In this document: positions 28,075 through 36,866 of the stretch, in pieces
Layout: the number at the start of each line of letters is the position of its first letter
Position numbering within the stretch: position 1 is the first letter of the stretch
DNA from: DATBVX01 sp963696675
GTDB taxonomy: Bacteria > Pseudomonadota > Gammaproteobacteria > Steroidobacterales > Steroidobacteraceae
Length of the DNA: 64,000 bases
Assembly (NCBI GenBank): GCA_963696675.1
Contig: CAVOLM010000023.1
Location: forward strand, 62,001-126,000
Direction of reading: 5' to 3'
Notes under the pieces: model-generated
The model's database searches: none
Told to the model about the DNA's origin: nothing
The model's input: only the letters and a program-made list of their open reading frames with translations
Made by a program: the position numbers and the translations under genes

Positions 28075-29877
28075 ATGCATATCAGCAGACAGTTCTGGCT
28101 CTTCGCGTTGCTGTACTTCGTCAGCAACATGGGCCTTGCGCACGATGACCTGATCGGCACGCGTTATGTCGCAATGACTGGCGTCGATGAGGGTGATTGC
28201 GATCACCCGCACGAACCGTGCCGCACCATCGCCTATGCACTCACCCAGATCCCGCCCGGCGGCACGGTGAAGGTCGCGGACGGGTTCTACTCGGTCGAAG
28301 GTATCGATGCCGACCTGCTGCTGCACGGGAAAAGCGGGGTACTCGGCGGTTTCAGCGTGGCGGACGAATTCAAGCATCAGGATCTCGAACGCAGCCTCAC
28401 GGTGGTCTATGGATTACCGCCGGGCGAACGGGAGCGATTGCTGACGCGCGGCCTGAGGTTGATGGTCGACCAGGTCGTGAAGCGCGCCGGGCTTGCAGGA
28501 ATCACGCAAGGCCCGGCCAGCCAGCGGCCCGCCGCGCTTGCCGCGAGACAGGTCGCCGCAAATTGCGTGCAGGGTTTCGCGGGTGCGTTCCCGTGCCGCA
28601 ATGTCGACTTGCTGGCGCAGGTGCGGCTGACGGATCTGTCCACGCGCCCCGGCACCATGAGCAACATGTGGGGCTTCGTGGATCTGGACGATAACCGTGA
28701 GTACGCCGTGGTCGGGGTCTCAAATGCGACCGCGGTCATCGATGTGACCGATCCCGTCAATCCGCGCGAAGTCGGTTCGGTCCCCGGCAACAACAGCCTG
28801 TGGCGTGAGGTCAAGGTCTACCAGTTCTTCGATCCCGCGCTGAATCGCCATCGCGCGTATGCGTACATCACCACGGAGGCGGCGCAAGGCGGGCTGCAGA
28901 TCATCGACCTGTCCAATCTCCCCGCGAGCGTGCAGCTGGCCAACACGCTCCAGGATTTCCAGACCTCACACACACTGCACGTATCGAATGTCGACTACGC
29001 CAGTAATGCGACGCTCAGCGGTCGGGAAGCTTTCCTCTACATCGCGGGCTCGAATCTCAATAGCGGCTCGTTCCGGATCTATTCGCTGAGCGATCCGATA
29101 ACGCCGCACCTCGTGACTGCAGCCCCGGTCGGTACCGGCTACATGCACGATTCGACCACCCTCTTCATCACTGACAACCGCACCACGCAGTGCAGCCAGG
29201 GCCACAACCCCTGCCAGGTGCTGGTCGATTTCAACGAAAGCACCGTCGATCTCTGGGACGTCACCGACAAGGCGCAACCGGTGCGCCTGAGTGCGACAAG
29301 CTATCCCGAGGCGCGCTACACCCATTCCGGATGGCCGACGCCCGATCAGCGCTTCATCGTGGTGCACGATGAGCTCGATGAGCTGCGCATCGGCTTCAAC
29401 ACGCACATGTACACGCTCGACATCGGCGATCTGGCGACGCCGCGCCTCGTGACGTCGTACCTCGGGCCGGACAGCACCACCGATCACAACGGCTACGCCA
29501 AGGGCGATCGCTACTACGTCTCGCACTATCGACGCGGGCTGGAGATCTTCGATCTCGCAAACCCGGAGGCGCTGCGCGAGGTCGCGCGCTTCGATACCTT
29601 CCTTTCGCCCGCGGACAACGTTGCGGGCACCGATGGCGCCTGGGGCGTCTATCCATTCCTGCCGTCGGGCAACATCCTGATCAGCGACATCGACAACGGG
29701 CTGTTCATCCTCCGCGACCGCTCGCATGATCCTCCGGATCCGGTACCGCCACCGACGCCACCGCCGTCGGGGGGTGGTGGCGGCGGTGGTGGTGCGACCG
29801 ATATGCTGTCGCTGTTATTCGCCAGCGTCGCGCTTGGCTGGTATGCACGCCGGCGAATCGGGGCACGACTGCCCTAG
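28075..29877 (+). CDS. choice-of-anchor B family protein with GlyGly-CTERM tail
   Basis: A 600-residue exported protein. A signal peptide ends near SNMGLA. The body has repeated beta-strand units with Asp-Pro turns (VIDVTDPVNPREVGSV; IYSLSDPITPHLV; LWDVTDKAQPVRL; IFDLANPEALREV), the LVIVD-like repeats of choice-of-anchor B proteins. The C-terminus is a proline stretch, eight glycines, a hydrophobic helix and ARRR, which is a GlyGly-CTERM sorting signal, normally cut by rhombosortase with export by type II secretion. Ligand or function is unknown. Confidence 0.85.
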   Translation: MHISRQFWLFALLYFVSNMGLAHDDLIGTRYVAMTGVDEGDCDHPHEPCRTIAYALTQIPPGGTVKVADGFYSVEGIDADLLLHGKSGVLGGFSVADEFKHQDLERSLTVVYGLPPGERERLLTRGLRLMVDQVVKRAGLAGITQGPASQRPAALAARQVAANCVQGFAGAFPCRNVDLLAQVRLTDLSTRPGTMSNMWGFVDLDDNREYAVVGVSNATAVIDVTDPVNPREVGSVPGNNSLWREVKVYQFFDPALNRHRAYAYITTEAAQGGLQIIDLSNLPASVQLANTLQDFQTSHTLHVSNVDYASNATLSGREAFLYIAGSNLNSGSFRIYSLSDPITPHLVTAAPVGTGYMHDSTTLFITDNRTTQCSQGHNPCQVLVDFNESTVDLWDVTDKAQPVRLSATSYPEARYTHSGWPTPDQRFIVVHDELDELRIGFNTHMYTLDIGDLATPRLVTSYLGPDSTTDHNGYAKGDRYYVSHYRRGLEIFDLANPEALREVARFDTFLSPADNVAGTDGAWGVYPFLPSGNILISDIDNGLFILRDRSHDPPDPVPPPTPPPSGGGGGGGGATDMLSLLFASVALGWYARRRIGARLP

Positions 29878-29910
29878 CAAGATGCAAGCGGCTTACTGAA
29901 GGAATGGCGC

Positions 29911-30840
29911 ATGCCCACACACGGCCCGTCGCGTCGCGATTTCTGCAAGGCGATCACCGCTGGTGCCGCCGTGGCAGCGTTGGCGCCACGGGCTCTGCCC
30001 GGCGCGGAGACCACGATGCTCAAGCGCAAGATTCCCTCCACCGGTGAGGAGCTGCCGGTCATCGGTCTCGGCACTTCGGGTGTGTTCGATGTCGGCGGAG
30101 GGAGCACCGAGCGCGCGCCTCTGAGCGAGGTCCTCGATATCCTGACGAGTGCCGGTGGAACGCTTCTCGATACCTCGCCGATGTACGGCCGCGCCGAAGC
30201 GGTGTCTGGTGATCTCATCGCCTCTCTTAACCTGCGGCCGCGCATGTTCATCGCCACCAAGGTCTGGACACGCGGCAAGGACGCTGGCCTGCAGCAGATC
30301 GAGAATTCGATGCGCTTGCTCAAAGTGGCGAAGCTCGACCTGGTGCAGGTCCACAACCTCCTCGATCTTGAGACCCAGCTCGCCAACCTGCGCGCCCTGA
30401 AACAGCAGGGCAAAGTGCGCTACATCGGCGTGACGCATTACACGGTGGCTTCGCACGCGGATCTCGAGGATCTGATGCGCAAGGAGCCGCTCGACTTCGT
30501 GCAGTTCAATTATTCGATCGCCACCCGCGAAGCCGAGCAGCGACTGCTGCCGCTCGCCGCCGAGCGCAAGGTGGCGACGCTGATCAATCGCCCCTTCGAG
30601 GATGGCGCGCTGTTCTCGCGCACGCGCGGCAAGGAGCTCCCGGGCTGGGCCGCTGATATCGACTGCAGCAGCTGGGGAGAGTTCTTTCTCAAGTACATCG
30701 TGAGCCATCCGGCTGTCACCTGCGTGATTCCCGCGACCGCCAATCCCGCGCACATGCAACACAACGTCGCGGCGGGAGTGGGTCGTCTTCCCGACGAGAA
30801 GATGCGCGAGCGCATGGCCCTGTACGTGGCCAGTCTGTGA
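29911..30840 (+). CDS. Tat-signal aldo/keto reductase
   Basis: NAD(P)H-dependent reductase fold, 309 residues. The N-terminus SRRDFCKAITAGAAVAALAP is a twin-arginine signal. The catalytic tetrad is visible: Asp and Tyr in LLDTSPMYGRAE, Lys in FIATKVW and His in LVQVHNL. Substrate unknown; export implies the cofactor is bound before transport. The TGA overlaps the GTG of the carrier gene (GTGA), so the two are coupled. Confidence 0.88.
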   Translation: MPTHGPSRRDFCKAITAGAAVAALAPRALPGAETTMLKRKIPSTGEELPVIGLGTSGVFDVGGGSTERAPLSEVLDILTSAGGTLLDTSPMYGRAEAVSGDLIASLNLRPRMFIATKVWTRGKDAGLQQIENSMRLLKVAKLDLVQVHNLLDLETQLANLRALKQQGKVRYIGVTHYTVASHADLEDLMRKEPLDFVQFNYSIATREAEQRLLPLAAERKVATLINRPFEDGALFSRTRGKELPGWAADIDCSSWGEFFLKYIVSHPAVTCVIPATANPAHMQHNVAAGVGRLPDEKMRERMALYVASL

Positions 30841-32150
30841 GCGCAGAGCTCTCGCCGGCTGCCCGGATCCTGCAGCGCCTGGCCAAGATCGAACCGCAGG
30901 AGCGGCCCGCGGTCGCGGCCGCCTTCGCGCTGTTTTTCTGCGTGCTGTGCGGCTATTTCATGCTGCGGCCGGTGCGCGAAACGATTGGCACCGTGCTGGG
31001 CGAGAAGGAAGTCGAGGACCTGTTCGTCGCGACGTGGCTCGGCTCGATTGCAGTGATCCCGATCTACGGTCTCGCCTGTTCCTACCTGCCGCGCGCGGTG
31101 GTGCTGGCGGCGGTATACGCCCTGTTCGGTGGCTCGCTCCTGGTGCTCGCAGGTGAAATGAATGCCGACCCGGGCAACCTCGCGGCGGCGCGCTTCTTTT
31201 ACGTCTGGATCAGCATCTTCAACCTGTTCGTGGTGTCGGTGTTCTGGACGCTGATGGTGGATCGCAGCACCTCCGAGCAGGCCAAACGCCTGTTCGGCGT
31301 GATAGCGGCCGGGGGCACGATCGGGGGATTGATCGCGCCGGTACTCACCGATTTCCTGGTCGGGCGGGTCGGCCGCACCGGCGTGCTGATCGCCTCTGCC
31401 AGCCTCTTCGCCGTCGCGATCCTGTGTCAGATGATTCTGCTGCGGCTCTGGCGCCGCGGTCCGCAGGCAGCGGCCACAGTTGCGCCGGGCAAGGAACGAC
31501 CGATCGGCGGCAATCCATTTGCCGGCATCACGCGGGTGCTGCGCTCGCCCTACCTGATCGGCTTCTGTGTATTCGTCCTGTTGCTCGCATCGATCACCAC
31601 GTTCCTGTATTTCGATCAGCTGCGACTGGTGAAGGAAGCGTTTCCGAACGAGGACGATCGCACGCAGGTGTTTGCGCGCATCGACTTCGTGGTGCAGGCG
31701 GTCACGTTGTTCACCCAACTTTTCTTTACCGGCCGCATCGCCTCACGACTGGGAGTCGCGGTGCTGTTGACCTCGGTGCCGCTCGCAATGCTGGGCGGCT
31801 TCCTGACACTCGCACTGGTGAGCAACTTCTGGGTGCTGGCCGTGGTGATGATCATCCGTCGCGCCGGTGAATACGCGCTCACGCGTCCGGGCCGGGAGAT
31901 CCTGTTTACCTCGGTCGACACCGAAACCAAGTACAAGGCGAAGAACTTCATCGACGTCGTCGTCTATCGCGGCGGCGATGCCCTCTCTGCACAGGTGCGC
32001 GGCAGCCTGAAAGCGAGCGACGTGTCGGGGGCCGCGCTCGCCCTGGTGGGCGCCGGACTGGCGCTCATCTGGGCGGTGGTCGGCTTGTGGCTTGCCCGCC
32101 GCCACGACGCACAGCCGGCTGCTGACGGCGCCCTGGATCCTTCGCGCTGA
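30837..32150 (+). CDS. ATP/ADP-translocase-like MFS carrier
   Basis: Polytopic inner-membrane protein, 437 residues, about twelve helices. The motif GYFMLRPVRETIG in the first helix and MVDRSTSEQAKRLFGVIAAGGTIGG are typical of the Npt/TLC-like branch found in free-living proteobacteria, whose substrate is generally not known. GTG 30837 overlaps the reductase stop. True nucleotide exchange should not be assumed. Confidence 0.8.
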   Translation: MSAELSPAARILQRLAKIEPQERPAVAAAFALFFCVLCGYFMLRPVRETIGTVLGEKEVEDLFVATWLGSIAVIPIYGLACSYLPRAVVLAAVYALFGGSLLVLAGEMNADPGNLAAARFFYVWISIFNLFVVSVFWTLMVDRSTSEQAKRLFGVIAAGGTIGGLIAPVLTDFLVGRVGRTGVLIASASLFAVAILCQMILLRLWRRGPQAAATVAPGKERPIGGNPFAGITRVLRSPYLIGFCVFVLLLASITTFLYFDQLRLVKEAFPNEDDRTQVFARIDFVVQAVTLFTQLFFTGRIASRLGVAVLLTSVPLAMLGGFLTLALVSNFWVLAVVMIIRRAGEYALTRPGREILFTSVDTETKYKAKNFIDVVVYRGGDALSAQVRGSLKASDVSGAALALVGAGLALIWAVVGLWLARRHDAQPAADGALDPSR

Positions 32151-32622
32151 CAGCGTTCCCACCCCGGGGAGCCGCCTGCGTCCGCGGGCTGGGCGTGAGT
32201 TCCACTTCGGGCGAGCAGCTTGCCCGCCTTATCGAACCGTTGGTCCCACCGTTGGGGCGCCTCGTCCCGACAATATTGAGTCAGCATGTGAGACCCTCAG
32301 GCTACGTCCACGGGGCGAAAGGAACTTTTTGTGCAGGTCATGCAACCAATCGGATCGCGGCCGCATCCATCAAGAGCAACGTGTCCGAGGGCGCTGCGAC
32401 GCCGAGTCCTCCTGCAAGAGGTTGGCTTGAGTGATACCCCATTGAAGCCAATTTGCACGCGGCGTCGCGGCGTCCACGGACACGGCATGAGCCATGGCCG
32501 CTCATACCCATGAGCGCTGAGGTCCGGATCGAGGTTGAGCCCGCGGAGCCGGCGCCGGCACCGACGCACGGTATCAACGCGCTTCCCGGGCCCGCTCTCC
32601 GGCGCCGTTCCACAACGCCGCC
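32151..32622. other. long intergenic region before the LytS-type kinase
   Basis: A 472-base gap without a supported gene. It holds a pair of direct repeats (32236-32256) and, near its end, an ATG at 32510 opening a frame MSAEVRIEVEPAEPAPAPTH with coding-like composition that nearly meets the kinase. A single indel near 32600 would fuse this 35-residue segment to the kinase N-terminus. No RNA gene or terminator was recognised. Confidence 0.45.
32236..32256 (+). promoter_or_regulatory. direct repeats resembling LytTR recognition units
   Basis: ACCGTTGGT and ACCGTTGGG, start to start 12 bases, both fit the published half-site pattern [TA][AC][CA]GTTN[AG][TG]. In known LytTR targets the halves are usually separated by 12-13 bases, whereas here only three lie between them. 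The position ahead of a LytTR regulator operon is attractive, but the spacing is wrong. Confidence 0.3.
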
Positions 32623-33768
32623 ATGGCCACTTCCGCTCAGTCGGTCTGGCCGGTGATCCTCTGGACGACGATTCCGTTCTGGCTGTTGATGACGGCCACG
32701 CGCGTGCTCGGCTACACAGTGCGTGTCGCCGCCGTGCCGGACGTGCAGATTGCCGAGCCTCTGGAGCGCACGCTCCAGCACGCGATCCTGTTCTTCATTC
32801 TTATTGTGTTCTATCGGGCCGCGCTCGCGATCGGCTGGCCGCAGCAACGACGCTGGCTCGCCGCGGCCGGACATCTCGCCCTGGCATCCTTGTTCGCACT
32901 GCTGGCGACGCCGGTGCTCACGCTCAGCATCGACCTGACCGAGCCGCAGCTCAAATGGCTGCCGACGATGATTGCGGGTGATGGTGCGGTCGGAGAGCAG
33001 ATCCGCGAATGGCTGCATTCGGGCATCCTGCTGGTCAGCATTCCGGATTTCTTCATCTCATACTGGTTCGGGCTGGTGTTGATCCTCGGCGTGCGCACCT
33101 ATCTCGACCTGCGCGATCACCGGCTGCGTCTCGCGCAGCTGGAGCATGAGAACGTGCGTGCGCGTCTGCACGCGCTGCGCATGCAGCTGCACCCGCATTT
33201 CCTGTTCAATACCTTGCACTCGGTGAGCGGGCTCATCGATGCGCGGCCCGCCGTCGCACGGCAGATCATCGTGCGACTCGGGGACCTCTTGCGCCGGACG
33301 TTGCGCGACAGCGACGCGGACCTCGTGCCGCTCGCGCGTGAAATCGACTTCGTGCGCAACTATCTCGAGATCCAGCAACTCAGGTTTCCCGATCGCCTGC
33401 GCTTTGCGATTCGTGTCGACACGGCGGTGCAGGACGCAATGGTGCCGAGCCTGATCCTGCAACCTCTGGCGGAGAACGCGGTGGTCCATGGCGCCGCCGA
33501 GGAAGAGGAGCGCGTCAACGTCAGCATCGACGCGCGCCAGGTCATCGATTCACGTCGACTGGAGCGCTGGCTGGAGCTCAGCGTTCACAACACCGGCAGT
33601 CCTGACGCGGAGGGCGAGGGCTCCGGCGCGCACATCGGCACCGGTAATACCCGCGAGCGGCTGCGCGCTCTATACGGGGAGAATTTCACACTCGATTTTC
33701 GTGCGCCGCCCGAGGGCGGATTCCTGGCGTTCCTGCGCATTCCATTTCGGGAGGGTATTCTCGAATGA
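32623..33768 (+). CDS. LytS/YehU-type sensor histidine kinase
   Basis: Membrane sensor kinase of 381 residues. Four to five hydrophobic helices span about residues 8-165, followed by a His_kinase domain with the phospho-acceptor in QLHPHFLFNTLHSV and an HATPase domain (LILQPLAENAVVHGA; GTGNTRERL). ATG 32623 starts the first helix; an alternative start at 32510 would need a frame correction. Its TGA overlaps the regulator ATG (ATGA), so the pair is coupled. The signal sensed is unknown. Confidence 0.9.
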   Translation: MATSAQSVWPVILWTTIPFWLLMTATRVLGYTVRVAAVPDVQIAEPLERTLQHAILFFILIVFYRAALAIGWPQQRRWLAAAGHLALASLFALLATPVLTLSIDLTEPQLKWLPTMIAGDGAVGEQIREWLHSGILLVSIPDFFISYWFGLVLILGVRTYLDLRDHRLRLAQLEHENVRARLHALRMQLHPHFLFNTLHSVSGLIDARPAVARQIIVRLGDLLRRTLRDSDADLVPLAREIDFVRNYLEIQQLRFPDRLRFAIRVDTAVQDAMVPSLILQPLAENAVVHGAAEEEERVNVSIDARQVIDSRRLERWLELSVHNTGSPDAEGEGSGAHIGTGNTRERLRALYGENFTLDFRAPPEGGFLAFLRIPFREGILE

Positions 33769-34565
33769 ACACCGCGACGATGATCCGCACGCTGATCGTG
33801 GACGACGAGCCGATCGCCCGCCAGACGTTGAAAGACTACTGTGCTCTGGAGGGCGACATCGAGGTCGTCGGCGAGTGCCGGTATGGTGCCGAAGCCGTCA
33901 AGCGCATCGCGGCACTGCACCCTGAGCTGGTGTTTCTCGATGTACAGATGCGCCGCGTGAACGGCCTGGAAGTCATCGACAAGATCGGACGCGACGCGAT
34001 GCCGCTGGTGATCTTCGTGACCGCGTACGACCAGTACGCAGTGGACGCGTTCGAGCTCAACGCAGTGGATTACCTCCTCAAGCCTTTCGACCGTGAGCGC
34101 TTTCATGCCGCTGTAGAGCGCGCCAGGTCGCGTCTGACCGGGCCCGCCGGCAATGACGTACGCGCCCAGGTCCAGGCAGCGGTGCGCCAGATTCTCGGCA
34201 ACATGCAGGGGGCGCTTCCGGGCACCGGACCGAAGCGCATCGTGGCGGAGAAGAACGACCGCTATATCTTCGTCGATCCAGGCGACGTGCACGCCGTGGA
34301 AGCCAGTCGCAACTACATCACGCTGCACGTTGGCAGCGATCGCTATCTGCTCCGCTGCGGCATGCAGCAGGCCGAAACGATGCTCGATCCGACGATGTTT
34401 CTGCGCATCCACCGCTCCGTGATCATCAATACGCGCCACATCCGCGAGATGGCGCGCCAACTCTATGGCGATTACGAAGTGACGCTGGCGAACGGGACGA
34501 AATTCACTTCGGGGCGCGCCTACCGCCGCCGCGTGGTCAACTACATCAACAGCGGGCGACTTTGA
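33765..34565 (+). CDS. LytTR family response regulator
   Basis: Cytoplasmic regulator of 266 residues. The receiver domain has VDDEP, the phospho-acceptor Asp in LVFLDVQM and the conserved Lys in LLKPFD. A linker of about 45 residues leads to a LytTR DNA-binding domain (VHAVEASRNYITLHV; FLRIHRSVIINTRHI). It overlaps the kinase gene (ATGA) and the following molybdopterin gene (TTGA), which makes that enzyme part of the same transcript. Confidence 0.93.
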   Translation: MNTATMIRTLIVDDEPIARQTLKDYCALEGDIEVVGECRYGAEAVKRIAALHPELVFLDVQMRRVNGLEVIDKIGRDAMPLVIFVTAYDQYAVDAFELNAVDYLLKPFDRERFHAAVERARSRLTGPAGNDVRAQVQAAVRQILGNMQGALPGTGPKRIVAEKNDRYIFVDPGDVHAVEASRNYITLHVGSDRYLLRCGMQQAETMLDPTMFLRIHRSVIINTRHIREMARQLYGDYEVTLANGTKFTSGRAYRRRVVNYINSGRL

Positions 34566-36838
34566 GCAGCGTGTTCTCATCAGCGTCGACCGTCGCGCTC
34601 AGCCGGCGCGATTTCCTGCGCGTCTCGGTCGCGGTGGGCGGTGGGCTCCTGGTCGGCTTGGGCTCAGCCGAAAGTACCGGTGAGGTAAAGGGGTCGGTCG
34701 GCCAGCTCGGCTATTTTGTGCGCGTCGATCCCGACGGTTCAGTAACACTCGGAACACCGAACCCGGACATGGGCCAAGGCGTTCGCACGTCGCTCCCGAT
34801 GCTGATTGCCGAGGAACTGGATGTGGACTGGCACAGCGTGCGCGTCGAGCAAATGCCACTTGGCATCATGCGCGATCCGAAGGGAGAGGGTTACACCTGG
34901 AAGTACGACGGCGTCAGCCAGGGTGCAGGCGGCAGCACGAGCGTCAGTGAAAATTGGCTCCTGCTGCGCCAGGTCGGCGCGCGTGCCCGCGAGATGCTGA
35001 TCCTCGCGGCGGCGCAGCGCTGGCAAGTCGATGCCGCCTCCTGTGCGACCGAGCCCGGCCGCGTGATGCATCCACCCACCGGTCGCTCCGCGGGCTATGG
35101 GGAGCTTGCCGCGCAGGCCGCCACGCTCAAGCCGCCTGGCAACGCGCCTAAGCTCAAGAGCCCTGCGGCATTTCGCATCATCGGCAAGCCGACGCGCGTC
35201 GTCGACGGACGCGACATCGTCACCGGCGCCGCGGGCTTCGGAATCGACGCGCGTCTGCCCGGTCTGAAGCATGCGGTACTGGCACGCTGCCCGTGGTTCG
35301 ACGGCGGCATCGAGAGCTTCGATGCGAGCGAAGCACTGAAGGTGCCGGGCGTGCGGCAGGTGGTGCGGATCGATGCTGAGCCCACCGGTAAGCCCTATAC
35401 GGTGCTGGCTTCAGCGATCGCGGTGGTCGCCGACTCGACCTGGGCCGCGATGCAGGGTCGGGAACGCCTCAAGATCAAATGGACGCCGGGGCCCTTTCCC
35501 GATGAGAGTACGCCCGCTCTGGAACAACAATGCACGGCGGCATTCGAGAGACAGGGAAGGGTCGTTCGCAACGATGGCGATTTCGACTCTGCCAGCGCCG
35601 CGGCGGCGAAAACGTTCCAGGCGCGCTACTGGCTGCCCTATGTCAGTCACTGCACGCTGGAGCCGCAGAATTGCGTCGCGTGGGTGCGCGCGGATCGGTG
35701 CGAAATCATCGCCCCGATCCAGATGCCGGGCTCAGCATCGCGCATGGCGGCACGGCTCACCGGGCTCGACCGACTGAACATCGACGTGCGCATGACACGA
35801 CTCGGCGGCGGATTCGGCCGACGACTCACGGCTGATTACGTGGCCGAAGCGGTGCTGGTCTCAAAGGCCGTCAAGGCGCCCGTGCAGGTCCTCTGGACGC
35901 GTGAAGATGACCTGCGCAATGACTTCTATCGTCCGGCCGGGCTGCACGAGCTGCGCGCGGGCTTCGACGCGCAAGGAAAGCTGATTGCCTGGACGCACCG
36001 GCTCGCGAGCGCCTCGAAGTATTACCGTCGTGAGGACGTCAAGCCCGAGGATGACTGGACGTCGGAGCTCTACCCCGATGACTTTCCGGCTGGGCTCGTG
36101 GCGAACTATCGCCTCGAGTACCACTCGATGCGCTCGGGGCCGCGCGCGGCTCATGGCGCGCGCCGGCGCACACGGCGAACGCGTTCGTGGTGCAGTCCTT
36201 CATCGATGAGATTGCCCATGGACTCGATCGCGATCCCCTGGAGCTGCGCCTCGCACTGCTCGGTCCGGGGCGAGAGATGAAGTATGAGCAACATGGTGGC
36301 CCGCTCTTCGATACCGGGCGACTCGCTAGCGTCCTGAGACTCGCGGCACAGAAGGGCGACTGGGGTAAGGCGTTACCGCCGGGGCGGGGTCGTGGCATCG
36401 CGGGTCATTTCACCTTCGGCGGGTACGTCGCGCACGTTGTCGAAGCGCAAGTGGACGATCGGGGCGGCGTGCGCGTGCTCAAAGTCACCGGTGCGGTCGA
36501 TTGCGGTCGCGCCGTCAATCCGCTCGGCGTGGAGGCGCAGATGCAGAGTGGGATCATCGATGGTCTCTCACACGCGCTGCATCCGCAGATCACGATCCGC
36601 GACGGGCACGTCGAGCAGAGTAATTTCAACGACTACCCGCTGCTGCGCATGGCGGAGGCGCCCGCGGAGATCGAGATTCACATCATCCCGAGCGAACGCG
36701 ACCCGGTGGGTATGGGTGAATGCCCGTTGCCGCCGGTTGCCCCGGCACTCGCGAACGCGATTTTCGCCGCGCGTGGCTCTGCGCGTGCGTCGCCTGCCCA
36801 TGGTGCCGGAGCTGGCAAGGTTGTTGGCTCGAACCTGA
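34562..36838 (+). CDS. iorB: molybdopterin-binding subunit of an IorB-type oxidoreductase (two frame breaks)
   Basis: Large subunit of a xanthine-oxidase-family hydroxylase, about 758 residues after repair. A twin-arginine signal SRRDFLRVSVAVGGG is at 14-28. Domain signs: GYFVRVDPDGSVTLGTPNPDMGQG, RLGGGFGRR and near the end GMGECPLPP, the position of the catalytic Glu. A missing G near 36148 breaks SGPRAG-SWRAPAHTANAF, and an extra base near 36773 breaks the tail leading to RVRRLPMVPELARLLA. The start TTG overlaps the regulator stop. The likely iron-sulfur partner is encoded 17 kb away at 16816-17286. Confidence 0.87.
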
Positions 36839-36866
36839 GTTGGCGCCGAACGTTGGCGCGCCAGCC

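Noticed and set aside
29744..29800. simple-sequence repeat in the proline/glycine region
   Set aside because: The repeats code for the linker and glycine run of the GlyGly-CTERM signal, so the protein explains them.
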